From assembly GCA_947290775.1 (NCBI GenBank), contig CAMYPM010000022.1, forward strand, positions 1-26,592: a stretch of 26,592 bases of DNA, in the 5' to 3' direction. The position numbers and the translations under genes are program-made. The notes under the pieces were generated by a model, which saw only the letters and a list, made by a program, of their open reading frames with translations, had not been told where the DNA came from and searched no databases. This DNA is from an uncultured Bacteroidales bacterium. Its GTDB lineage: Bacteria; Bacteroidota; Bacteroidia; Bacteroidales; Porphyromonadaceae. Below are positions 5,989-16,595 of this stretch, piece after piece; position 1 is the first letter of the stretch; every line of letters begins with the position of its first letter.

Positions 5989-7868
5989 GCACAACGCTCT
6001 TCCTCCCTTTGAGCGCGCATCTGCTTAATAAAGGGCAATTCTTCTGTATTTTCCTTTAACAAAGAGAGTTCCCTTGCCGCTGCACCACTATCCGAAGCGA
6101 GCAATCCGTATACCACTTGCATGCGTGGACTCTGCTCCTTGGTAGCATCCCGAAGTAGCTCTTTTTCCAATCGCGCCGATGCTTTCAACGCTTCTGTAAG
6201 GCAGGCAGTTAAACGCTCTTCCATTGTTCCGTCAAACAAATGCGCAAGCAACGCAGTAGCTAAAGGTATCAAAAACCTATTTTGATTATCGCACTGCCGG
6301 AAGAACTCTGCCAATTGGTCAATGTTCCTCACCTTTTTTAGTTCCAGACGTTTATACAAACGAGTCAAATCAGCCTCTGAAACCGAAATACCGAATAGGT
6401 CATAATAGATGAGCGCATCCTTTTTTTGTCGCGCATTAGCGTGCAAAGCTTTTAGTGCTGCGGTGCGATCAAGACACCATTGGGCGAGTGTATTTGCCAC
6501 AAATAGTACTAAAGCCCCCCGATAGTGTTCCATTCCGAACAAAAGATCTGCCCGTTCGATACTTGCGCCACGTACATTATAGCGTTCTACCTCAGTGTGT
6601 TGTTCCATAAGAAGCCGCAACGCATTATAACCGGCATACATTTCGCTCACTACGGAGGGAGGAAGGGCGCTATAATCAATTAAGTCGCCATTCTCTTTAT
6701 GCACACGCTTGTCGCGCCAATACCACTTATCCTGATCGCGCAACGTACCGATGGACGCAAGCAAGGCAGCAGGCCGCAGCTTGGTAGTATTCCCCTCCGC
6801 AATAAGCTCCGAGAAGGGGAAGTGTCGCGTATCGGGTTGCGTCATCACGCGCCCTACCACTTTGGTAAAACTACCAATTACGGCAGGCCAAAGCAGGTAG
6901 GCATTGCTTGCCGTTTTGCATCCGCGCCCCATAACGCCATAGTGCATCGGACCCAAACGATAGTGATGATTGCTCTGATTGGTGCCGCTCCCGGCATTGA
7001 AAAACGATACACAACTACCAATCAAGAGCGTGGAGCGATGCATTGATATAGTATGCGGCCCCAAAAGTGCTGCTGAGGCTTCTCCATTACTAAGGTGCGA
7101 ATTGGCAAAAATGAGCGTATCGTGTGCCGAGAAAGCCCCATCCATACACACCCCCTCACCGACAAAACAACGGTGCAGCACACAGCTCTCCGTAATAGCG
7201 CTCCCCGGCATCGCCACCACATCCTCCATAATTACGTTATCTCCTATAGAGGTACGGCACAGCGTAGCCCTTTCGATGCGTTTTGCGCCATAAAGAGTGG
7301 AGGCTTGAGCGATATGCACATTTCGGAGCGTTTCAACGTATTCGATACGACTGCCGGAAGCGATCCGCGCATGCTTGTCCAATTTATGCTGCGTTACGTA
7401 TTGTTGCGCAATAGCACTGAGTTGCGTAGATACGGAAGGATTGTGCCTTGCAAAAATGGTCAGATAAGCAATCTGCGCCGTTAACCCTCTGTGGAGGAGA
7501 AGTGATCGGCTACCGGTTTCGTCTAAAGGAGTTATTTCAGTTCCTTCGCCACATAGCTCCTGTTCGTTGTACACCATTCTGCCAATGTGCCGAATGGTGC
7601 AACCGCTTTCTATGTGATAACCTTCTATGACACCGGAGACGTCCGCAATATTTACATTCTGCTCGATAATGCAATTTTTCAGCCGAACATTTTTGACCCT
7701 ATATCCTATTATAGCCTCTTGTCGGGCAAGAGAAATCTCCCCAATAAAGGTTACATTTTCGTAACCGGTGGGGCAAAAATCGTCCGTTACACGAATAGTA
7801 TCCCAGGATTGTGCCCGGCAGCCTGCATTCATAAGCTGCTGCTTTTCTTCCCCACGTAGCGCGCGCAT
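5970..7868 (-). CDS. DUF4954 family protein, left-handed beta-helix type
   Basis: A 632-residue protein matching, from memory, the DUF4954 family found in Bacteroidetes and spirochaetes. The middle (about 40-350) is full of short hexapeptide-like strands such as ENVTFIGEISL, VRLKNCIIEQNVNIADVSG and SIGDNVIMEDVVAMPGSAI, as in left-handed beta-helix acyltransferases or sugar-nucleotide enzymes. The conserved-looking block GSGTNQSNHHYRLGPMHYG lies near residue 300. The C-terminal third is helical. The biochemical role is not established. No signal peptide, so probably cytosolic. It begins 20 bases after the argR stop and its own TGA overlaps by one base the ATG of a 15-codon mini-frame, so it is the middle gene of a three-gene operon. 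Confidence 0.85.
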   Translation of the reverse strand: MRALRGEEKQQLMNAGCRAQSWDTIRVTDDFCPTGYENVTFIGEISLARQEAIIGYRVKNVRLKNCIIEQNVNIADVSGVIEGYHIESGCTIRHIGRMVYNEQELCGEGTEITPLDETGSRSLLLHRGLTAQIAYLTIFARHNPSVSTQLSAIAQQYVTQHKLDKHARIASGSRIEYVETLRNVHIAQASTLYGAKRIERATLCRTSIGDNVIMEDVVAMPGSAITESCVLHRCFVGEGVCMDGAFSAHDTLIFANSHLSNGEASAALLGPHTISMHRSTLLIGSCVSFFNAGSGTNQSNHHYRLGPMHYGVMGRGCKTASNAYLLWPAVIGSFTKVVGRVMTQPDTRHFPFSELIAEGNTTKLRPAALLASIGTLRDQDKWYWRDKRVHKENGDLIDYSALPPSVVSEMYAGYNALRLLMEQHTEVERYNVRGASIERADLLFGMEHYRGALVLFVANTLAQWCLDRTAALKALHANARQKKDALIYYDLFGISVSEADLTRLYKRLELKKVRNIDQLAEFFRQCDNQNRFLIPLATALLAHLFDGTMEERLTACLTEALKASARLEKELLRDATKEQSPRMQVVYGLLASDSGAAARELSLLKENTEELPFIKQMRAQREEERCAIERLL

Positions 7869-7888
7869 ATTAATAAATCGTATTTTCT

Positions 7889-8359
7889 TTATTCCTTTAG
7901 CTCGGGAATAATCATACCCAAAGCCTCTTTTACCTCTCGATAGGAAGTGCTCTGGGTGGGTATGATCAAAATGGAGTCGTATCCCGATATAGTAGCCAGT
8001 ATGGCAGGATGCCCCATAGCATCTATATCGGCAGCCAAACTATTGGCATAGCCGGCACGCGTCTTTACCACAATGTAAGGCTCGGCATATACCAGCTCAC
8101 TAAACCCCCGAGTAGGACTGATTCGCACTGATTTAGGCTGATTGATGGGACTATCCTCCGGCAAACGATAAAATGATTTTCCGCGGGCGCCTCTCACCTT
8201 GGTTACCTTCATTTCCTCCAAGTCACGCGATATAGTGGACTGGGCTGCTTCTAAACCATTGTGCTGTAAAAGGGCTCTCAAGCTCTTCTGATCCGGTATA
8301 TCTTTACTGCGAATATACTTCGCTATGAGTACCTGCCGTTGCTCTCTAAGGGTTGACAT
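7889..8359 (-). CDS. argR: ArgR-family transcriptional regulator
   Basis: A 156-residue protein of the usual ArgR/AhrC length. I start at ATG 8357-8359 (MSTLREQRQVL), since a longer frame would run through the promoter. The N-terminal winged helix has the recognition motif STISRDLEEMKV (residues 41-52). The C-terminal oligomerisation and ligand domain has GYANSLAADIDAMGHPAILATISGYDS. In E. coli ArgR this region reads GTIAGDDT, and the two Asp contact L-arginine; here the first is Tyr127 while Asp128 is kept. Ligand affinity or identity may therefore differ. ArgR proteins control arginine synthesis and breakdown, but no arginine gene is in this window; the partner genes are DUF4954 and a secreted protein. 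Autoregulation is possible. Confidence 0.9.
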   Translation of the reverse strand: MSTLREQRQVLIAKYIRSKDIPDQKSLRALLQHNGLEAAQSTISRDLEEMKVTKVRGARGKSFYRLPEDSPINQPKSVRISPTRGFSELVYAEPYIVVKTRAGYANSLAADIDAMGHPAILATISGYDSILIIPTQSTSYREVKEALGMIIPELKE

Positions 8360-8388
8360 ATGCTTTTTCTTGTACTTACTTTTCCATA

Positions 8389-8396
8389 CAAATATA
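8389..8396 (-). promoter_or_regulatory. -7 promoter element for argR
   Basis: Minus strand TATATTTG, a good TAnnTTTG match, 30 bases before the argR ATG. A clear -33 box was not placed. Confidence 0.5.
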
Positions 8397-8404
8397 CAAA
8401 ATGC

Positions 8405-8422
8405 CTGCATAAAATTCATAAA
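8405..8422 (-). promoter_or_regulatory. Possible ARG-box-like site upstream of argR
   Basis: On the minus strand the stretch contains TGAATTTTATGCA, close to the ARG-box pattern TGAAT-N4-ATTCA but one base short in the centre and with one arm imperfect. It lies just upstream of the -7 element, where a repressor would block transcription. This is suggestive only. Confidence 0.25.
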
Positions 8423-8499
8423 AGCAAATGAAGAAGGGATGTACAGGGAAAGAACCAAACGAAATATCTATACCCTTTCTACCCATAAGTACCCCCGGG

Positions 8500-8539
8500 A
8501 AAAGATACCGATCTTCCGATGAAAAGATCGGTATCTTTT
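8500..8539. terminator. Long perfect hairpin, possible two-way terminator or dispersed repeat
   Basis: AAAAGATACCGATCTT (8500-8515) pairs perfectly with AAGATCGGTATCTTTT (8524-8539) around an 8-base loop. The outer A/T run gives a TTTT end on each strand, so it could stop transcription in both directions. It is far from any gene end (141 bases before the argR start, 335 bases beyond the lipoprotein stop), which also suits a mobile palindromic repeat. Confidence 0.5.
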
Positions 8540-8781
8540 AGTCAATAGATTTATAACTTTTCTTTGAAAGGTAGAGATCTTTTTTGGGGGTACTGCGTAC
8601 TGCATTCTTTCTGCGCTCTTCCTTGCCGAAAAAGCCTCCTCAAGCGGTATCCGCCCCCACCTACCCCGGCTGGTGATTTCCACATAGGCACTGTATACTA
8701 GCGTCGCCCCCTATAGCGCGGATTACTAATTCTTCGGAATGTTTTCCTTTCAAGAGGACAGAAAAATCGAAAAAAGGAGAT

Positions 8782-8817
8782 AAAAAAGAGGGGAATGGTA
8801 TCTCAGTACCATCCCCC
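8782..8817 (-). terminator. Terminator of the Big2 lipoprotein gene
   Basis: On the minus strand, a stem of ten Watson-Crick pairs plus one G-T wobble (8790-8800 with 8807-8817) is followed by CTCTTTTTT. It starts 57 bases beyond the stop codon. Confidence 0.8.
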
Positions 8818-8873
8818 CGATCTTTTGCACTTCTCTACTACATGAGCGAGAAGCTGCGATCTATGCGGTCATC

Positions 8874-10451
8874 TTAGCGACGGCTAACCTTCAAATCACT
8901 CATTGCAGGGAGTTTGAAGCCGCGATTTTCTTTGCGAAGAGCAGCTCTGCGGATTTGCATAGCGTTAGACTGCTTGTCTAAGTACTGACCTTCTACAATC
9001 TGCATAAAGACACCCTTATTCTGATCGTTATAGAAAATCTGGAGACCGATCTTTCTATCCTGAGTGAAAGCGAAGTACCAACCTTCTTGGCTCTTTGCTT
9101 CATCAATCGTAAAGCCATTGGCCTTGAGCCAAGCAGCTACCTCAGGTTTAGCTAAGTCAGCAGCAGAGGCTGCACTGCATACCTGTGAATTGATGAAAAC
9201 AGGAGGATTCTGAGGAGTTCCTACATAGTATGTCCAGAAGATGTTAGAAGCATCAATGCGATCTTCTTTCGTATTGAAAGCAAGATTATTTTTCTCAGAT
9301 TGGCTAGCATCAAACTCACGGAACCCTAAGTTTTGTTCATAAGCCTTGATCTTATCTGCATTGAATGCAAAGAAGTTTTCTACATCGGGGAAGTCCTTTA
9401 CATCAGGAATCGTAGCATGCTCTGCAGTAGCAACATTTTCAGTCAAGAATCTGATAAAGAGCTTGGTGTCGGGTTGACCATTTTCACCTGTAACCGGCTC
9501 ATCAGAAGCCATAACCGTAATGGTTATGTCTCCGACTTCGCAGGTACCAGCGATCGCCTGCTGTCCCTGGATATCCATTACTTGTGCATTCTCGAAACCG
9601 TTCTTCTGAAGCATTTCAAGCGTAGCGGCACAATCTTCAAGAGACTCAGTACCTAAAGCAGCGATAGCCTTGTAATCACCCATAGAAAGACCGTAGCAAG
9701 CTACCGGAATAAGATCCAAGTTGCCTACATAAGCTTGGGTTTTGAAGCCCTGCTTAGGAGCAACAATTACATTATCCTTCAGCACTCTACCTACCTTTGC
9801 TTCATAAGCGGCAATTTCCTTATCCTTCGGACCCTTGAACTTCATCAAAGGAAGTTGGCTTTCGCCTGCAGGAGCGGCACCTTTTTCAACCTTTACTTCG
9901 CAAGTAGCGGTCAGCTGACCGATTGTTACGGTGATCACTGCATTACCCTCAGCAACTGCGGTAACTAAACCTTCGTTGTTTACGGTAGCCACAGCTTCCT
10001 TATCGCTTGAGAAAGCAGGAGTTGCGGGCAAGTCAGCAGGAGTCCAAGTAACGTTCAACTTCTGAGTTTGGGTTGCTTTAAGCGTTACAGAGGTAGGCTC
10101 AACTTTCACTTCCGTGATCGTCTTGTCACTAACTGTAATATTGCAAGTAGCCTTCTTGTTACCTACATTAACGGTAATAATAGCTTCTCCTTCCTTCACA
10201 GCAGTAACCAAACCCTTAGCGTCAACTGTAGCAACTTCGGGCTTGTTGCTGGTAAATGTAGCATTTACCTTTACTTCAGCAGGAGTCCATTCTACCTTCA
10301 ACTGCTTTGTTTCACCCGGCTTAAGGAGTGCAGCAGTGGGATCCACCTTTACAGAAGTAACTTCTTTTACTTCAGGCTCATCACTCTTACAAGATGCAAA
10401 TACACCTACTGTAAGTGCAAGGGCACAGAACATTAATAAAGTTCTTTTCAT
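8874..10451 (-). CDS. Lipoprotein with two Big2 (bacterial Ig-like) domains
   Basis: A 525-residue lipoprotein. Signal peptide and lipobox (VFASC, Cys21) are followed by K-S-D-E, similar to the acidic export signal that sends Bacteroidetes lipoproteins to the cell surface. Two Big2 domains follow, about 33-108 and 113-188; each has the pattern VxPTxxxLKxxxTxxLxVxWTP, then ATVDxxGLVTAVxEGxAxITV. Their close similarity suggests an internal duplication. Residues about 200-525 form a region I do not recognise, with two segments of related layout (KIAAYEAKVGRVL and KIKAYEQNLGFREF), so it may also be a repeat. A surface adhesin or binding protein is the simplest reading. It is transcribed alone, with a leader of up to about 230 bases and its own terminator. 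Confidence 0.85.
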   Translation of the reverse strand: MKRTLLMFCALALTVGVFASCKSDEPEVKEVTSVKVDPTAALLKPGETKQLKVEWTPAEVKVNATFTSNKPEVATVDAKGLVTAVKEGEAIITVNVGNKKATCNITVSDKTITEVKVEPTSVTLKATQTQKLNVTWTPADLPATPAFSSDKEAVATVNNEGLVTAVAEGNAVITVTIGQLTATCEVKVEKGAAPAGESQLPLMKFKGPKDKEIAAYEAKVGRVLKDNVIVAPKQGFKTQAYVGNLDLIPVACYGLSMGDYKAIAALGTESLEDCAATLEMLQKNGFENAQVMDIQGQQAIAGTCEVGDITITVMASDEPVTGENGQPDTKLFIRFLTENVATAEHATIPDVKDFPDVENFFAFNADKIKAYEQNLGFREFDASQSEKNNLAFNTKEDRIDASNIFWTYYVGTPQNPPVFINSQVCSAASAADLAKPEVAAWLKANGFTIDEAKSQEGWYFAFTQDRKIGLQIFYNDQNKGVFMQIVEGQYLDKQSNAMQIRRAALRKENRGFKLPAMSDLKVSRR

Positions 10452-10876
10452 ACCTTTCTTTGTTTTTAATAGTTATACTTAATTATAAAACTCTTTATCG
10501 CTTGAGGCACCCTCTGCTGATAAGCAAAGCACTCGGCCGACAGACAGAAACCTCCGATTCAGCACAGTAACGCCGGCTTTCGGAGTCCACATACCCCTCG
10601 CCTCGTTGCCGAAAAGAGAAATCAGTGGGTAATTTCTTGTGTTAGGGTGCACTGTTATAGTCTTACTTATTAGTCTTTCTTACATTGCAAAGATAATGAT
10701 ATTTTTGAATTCCTATTACTTTTATTGGTGTAAATCACATCTTGAGTGTATCCACATAGCGGAAAGCATACCGATTATTTCGCTCTGATAATGTATAAGA
10801 CAGCACCTATAGCACCTCACATTCCTATACATTTTACCCTCCATACGACTCCGGACACGCACTATTTCATTCCACA
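10452..10876. other. Gene-free stretch: long leader of the Big2 lipoprotein gene
   Basis: No coding region is convincing here. The only promoter-like element for the minus strand is at 10688-10695, which would leave a leader of about 230 bases of mixed GC content before the lipoprotein start. Bases 10700-10876, beyond the cls stop, show no intrinsic terminator with a T-run for that gene. Confidence 0.5.
10688..10695 (-). promoter_or_regulatory. -7 promoter element for the Big2 lipoprotein gene
   Basis: Minus strand TATCTTTG, a full TAnnTTTG match. It is 236 bases from the start codon, so the mRNA would have a long untranslated leader. A nearer promoter without the consensus cannot be excluded. 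Confidence 0.45.
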
Positions 10877-14066
<3,190 letters not shown>

Positions 14067-14102
14067 CAATATATAATAAGAAGACCTACATACTTTTTTG
14101 AC

Positions 14103-14139
14103 AGATGTCCCCTTGCTTGTAAGAGGGGGCATCTTTTTT
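14103..14139 (+). terminator. Terminator of tyrosine phenol-lyase
   Basis: AGATGTCCCC (14103-14112) pairs with GGGGGCATCT (14125-14134) with one wobble, followed by TTTTTT. Confidence 0.9.
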
Positions 14140-14291
14140 CTTCCTTTTTTGGGACGCAATGCTCCATTGAAAAGGAGTACCTATAAAGAGAGAGAGAGAG
14201 CATCTTCCCCGAGAGAGTGCAACGAGCTAAGCTTTTTTCAAGCGATGGGAGAGTACATTCGACACAAGTTCGTTTCTCAACAAAAAATAAA

Positions 14292-14322
14292 TTGACTTTC
14301 TCTAAACAATTGAGTATCTTTG
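14292..14322 (+). promoter_or_regulatory. Promoter of the serC operon (-33 TTG, -7 TATCTTTG)
   Basis: TTG at 14292-14294 and TATCTTTG at 14315-14322 are 20 bases apart. The start of transcription near 14329 gives a leader of about 117 bases. Between the tpl terminator and this promoter (14140-14290) I see only a GA-rich run (14187-14200) and no gene. Confidence 0.6.
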
Positions 14323-14347
14323 CAGATAGAATAAATAAACATATAAA

Positions 14348-14390
14348 TTACCCTCTAAGAGGCAAAGCAACTCACAGCCTAAAAGGGTAA
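14348..14390 (+). promoter_or_regulatory. Leader with two mutually exclusive hairpins before serC
   Basis: TTACCCT (14348-14354) can pair with AGGGTAA (14384-14390). The inner bases 14352-14355 (CCTC) can instead pair with GAGG at 14359-14362. The two structures share bases and cannot form together, the layout of a simple switch. No known riboswitch consensus was recognised. Confidence 0.3.
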
Positions 14391-14445
14391 GGAATATTAG
14401 CCTTTGACATAATAAAATTAGTATCATAATCATCAGTATTACTTT

Positions 14446-15528
14446 ATGAAGAAGCATAATTTCTATGCAGGGCCCTCCATTCTGAACAGAGGGGTAATTG
14501 AGAATACGGCAAGCGCTGTTCTCGACTTTGCAGGTACAGGTCTTTCTGTATTGGAAGTATCACACCGCGGTAAAGAATTTGACGCCGTAATGGCAGAAGC
14601 ACAGCAGCTTTTCAAAGAACTGCTCGACATTCCGGAAGGATACGAAGTATTGTTCCTCGGGGGTGGTGCTAGCCTTCAGTTCTATATGATTCCTTTGAAC
14701 CTTCTGAAGAAAAAGGCTGCATACATCAACACCGGTACGTGGGCAACTAATGCAATTAAGCAGGCAGGCTATGTAGACAAGGTGTTTGGTACTACTACGG
14801 AAGTATTGGCTTCAAGTGAAGATAAGAACTTTACCTACATACCTAAGAACTTTACTATCCCCGAAGATATTGACTATTTCCACTACACGAGCAACAATAC
14901 CATCTATGGTACGGAAATCCGCAAGGACTTCGACTGCAAAGCTCGTTTGGTATGCGATATGTCCAGTGATATTTTCTCTCGCCCGGTAGACGTATCTAAG
15001 TACGATGCTATCTATGGTGGTGCTCAGAAGAATTTGGCTCCTGCCGGGGTTACTTTCGTAGTAATCCGTAAGGATGCACTGGGTCAGGTTGATCGTCCTC
15101 TGCCCACGATGTTGGATTACAATACCCACATCAAGAAGGGTTCTATGTTCAATACTCCTCCTGTATTGCCTATCTACACAGCACTCCAAACCCTGAAGTG
15201 GTACAAGGAGTTAGGTGGCTTGAAGGTACTTGAAAAGAGGAACCTTGAAAAGGCTGAAACCCTTTACACGGAAATTGACCGCAACAAACTATTCCGTGGC
15301 ACCGTAGCTGAAGAAGACCGCTCTATTATGAACGTATGCTTCGTAATGAAGGACGAATATAAGGAACTTGAACCGGAATTCGCTACATTCGCAGCAGAAC
15401 GCGGCATGATTGGTATCAAGGGTCACCGCTCAGTAGGCGGCTTCCGCGCCAGCCTTTACAACGCATTAGAGCTGGAAGACGTGAAGGCTCTGGTTGCTAC
15501 CATGCAGGAATTCGAAAAGAAACACTAA
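14446..15528 (+). CDS. serC: Phosphoserine aminotransferase
   Basis: A 360-residue class V PLP aminotransferase. It converts 3-phosphohydroxypyruvate and glutamate to O-phosphoserine and 2-oxoglutarate, and can serve in pyridoxal phosphate synthesis. The family opening [12 protein letters not shown], the loop [16 protein letters not shown], the Asp171 in CDMSSD that contacts the pyridine nitrogen, and the PLP lysine Lys195 in [12 protein letters not shown] are all present. The C-terminal end [15 protein letters not shown] is the substrate-binding region of SerC. Length is normal. First gene of an operon with serA (83 bases later) and DUF1015. The promoter and a structured leader precede it. 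Confidence 0.97.
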   Translation: MKKHNFYAGPSILNRGVIENTASAVLDFAGTGLSVLEVSHRGKEFDAVMAEAQQLFKELLDIPEGYEVLFLGGGASLQFYMIPLNLLKKKAAYINTGTWATNAIKQAGYVDKVFGTTTEVLASSEDKNFTYIPKNFTIPEDIDYFHYTSNNTIYGTEIRKDFDCKARLVCDMSSDIFSRPVDVSKYDAIYGGAQKNLAPAGVTFVVIRKDALGQVDRPLPTMLDYNTHIKKGSMFNTPPVLPIYTALQTLKWYKELGGLKVLEKRNLEKAETLYTEIDRNKLFRGTVAEEDRSIMNVCFVMKDEYKELEPEFATFAAERGMIGIKGHRSVGGFRASLYNALELEDVKALVATMQEFEKKH

Positions 15529-15548
15529 ACTATTAAGACAAAAAACGC

Positions 15549-15593
15549 AAGTGTAGGGAGTGAGATGCCGTAAATGCGTCTCCCCCTGCACTT
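15549..15593 (+). other. Hairpin between serC and serA
   Basis: AAGTGTAGGG (15549-15558) pairs with CCCTGCACTT (15584-15593) with one wobble, and an inner GAGA/TCTC extends it. No T-run follows, so it is more likely an RNA-processing or stability element than a terminator. Confidence 0.5.
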
Positions 15594-15611
15594 CATAAGT
15601 ATTATAAGGAT

Positions 15612-16535
15612 ATGAGCAAAATATTAGTTGCCACAGAAAAACCTTTTGCACCGGCTGCTGTAAAAGGCATAAAAGAAATATTGGAAAAAGAGGGCTATTC
15701 GGTAGTTCTTCTTGAGAAGTATACAGAAAAGAAGCAGCTGTTTGAAGCTGTTGCTGATGTAGAGGCTATCATTATCCGTAGCGACAAAATCGATAAGGAA
15801 GTATTTGACGCTGCAAAGAAGCTGAAGATTGTGGTTCGTGCCGGTGCCGGCTACGATAACGTAGATTTGGACGAAGCTACCAAGCACAATGTTTGCGTAA
15901 TGAATACACCGGGGCAGAACTCCAACGCAGTAGCCGAATTAGTTATGGGTATGCTGGTTTATATGAACCGTGTGCGCTTTAGCGGTAAGAGCGGCAAAGA
16001 ACTGAAGGGCAAAACGCTTGGAATCGTTGCTTTCGGTAACGTAGGACAAAACGTAGCCCGCATTGCTAAAGGCTTCGGAATGGAAATAAGTGCCTATGAT
16101 GCCTTCCCTAACAAGGCTAAATTTGAAGAATACGGCGTTAAGTATGTAGCTTGCGAAAAGGAACTTTTTGCTAACAACCAGATCATTTCGTTGCACGCTC
16201 CTGCAACGCCAGAAACAATTAAGTCGATCAATTACGATCTCGTAATGTCAATGCCGAAGAACGGTATTATCGTGAACAGTGCTCGTAAGGAGATTATCGA
16301 CGAAGAAGGGCTACTCCGCGCTATGAAGGAGCGTGAAGACCTTACTTATATTACAGACATCATGCCGACAAATAACGACGAAATGGTGGCTGCTCTAGGC
16401 GATCGTTACTTCTCAACTCCCAAGAAGATGGGTGCACAAACAGGGGAAGCTAATGCCAATGCAGGTCTTGCTGCTGCACGTCAAATCGTTGGATTCCTGA
16501 AGAATGGCGAAGAGCGCTTCAGAGTAAATAAGTAA
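15612..16535 (+). CDS. serA: D-3-phosphoglycerate dehydrogenase, short form
   Basis: A 307-residue D-2-hydroxyacid dehydrogenase that oxidises 3-phosphoglycerate to 3-phosphohydroxypyruvate with NAD. The Rossmann motif is AFGNVG (Gly142, Gly145), and the catalytic Arg225 lies in NSARKEIID. There is no C-terminal ACT regulatory domain, so it is the short type without the usual serine-feedback module. The position that is normally the catalytic His (TPH-x-G) reads TPKKMGAQT, so Lys271 stands in its place; this substitution is a feature of the Bacteroidetes and Entamoeba type of the enzyme, as I recall. It sits between serC and DUF1015 in one operon. Confidence 0.95.
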   Translation: MSKILVATEKPFAPAAVKGIKEILEKEGYSVVLLEKYTEKKQLFEAVADVEAIIIRSDKIDKEVFDAAKKLKIVVRAGAGYDNVDLDEATKHNVCVMNTPGQNSNAVAELVMGMLVYMNRVRFSGKSGKELKGKTLGIVAFGNVGQNVARIAKGFGMEISAYDAFPNKAKFEEYGVKYVACEKELFANNQIISLHAPATPETIKSINYDLVMSMPKNGIIVNSARKEIIDEEGLLRAMKEREDLTYITDIMPTNNDEMVAALGDRYFSTPKKMGAQTGEANANAGLAAARQIVGFLKNGEERFRVNK

Positions 16536-16543
16536 AACTCATG

Positions 16544-16581
16544 CATGGGCACAGAGACCATACTTTGTGCCCCTGCTTTTT
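16544..16581 (+). terminator. Intrinsic terminator or attenuator between serA and DUF1015
   Basis: GGGCACAGAG (16547-16556) pairs with CTTTGTGCCC (16563-16572) with one wobble, then CTGCTTTTT. As DUF1015 follows after only 14 bases, this probably lowers, rather than stops, read-through. Confidence 0.6.
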
Positions 16582-16595
16582 AAAAGACTATACCT

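Larger units (their letters stand above)
8360..8873. other. Gene-free stretch between argR and the Big2 lipoprotein
   Basis: It holds the argR promoter (near 8390), a long perfect hairpin (8500-8539) and the lipoprotein terminator (8782-8817). The 240 bases between the two hairpins contain only one weak minus-strand frame (8468-8683, start 8683) that overlaps the hairpin and shows no recognisable domain. A small RNA ending at the hairpin cannot be excluded. Confidence 0.5.

Noticed and set aside
8468..8683. A 71-codon minus-strand frame upstream of argR
   Set aside because: It has no recognisable domain, runs through a perfect hairpin, and has no promoter-like element; more likely chance.
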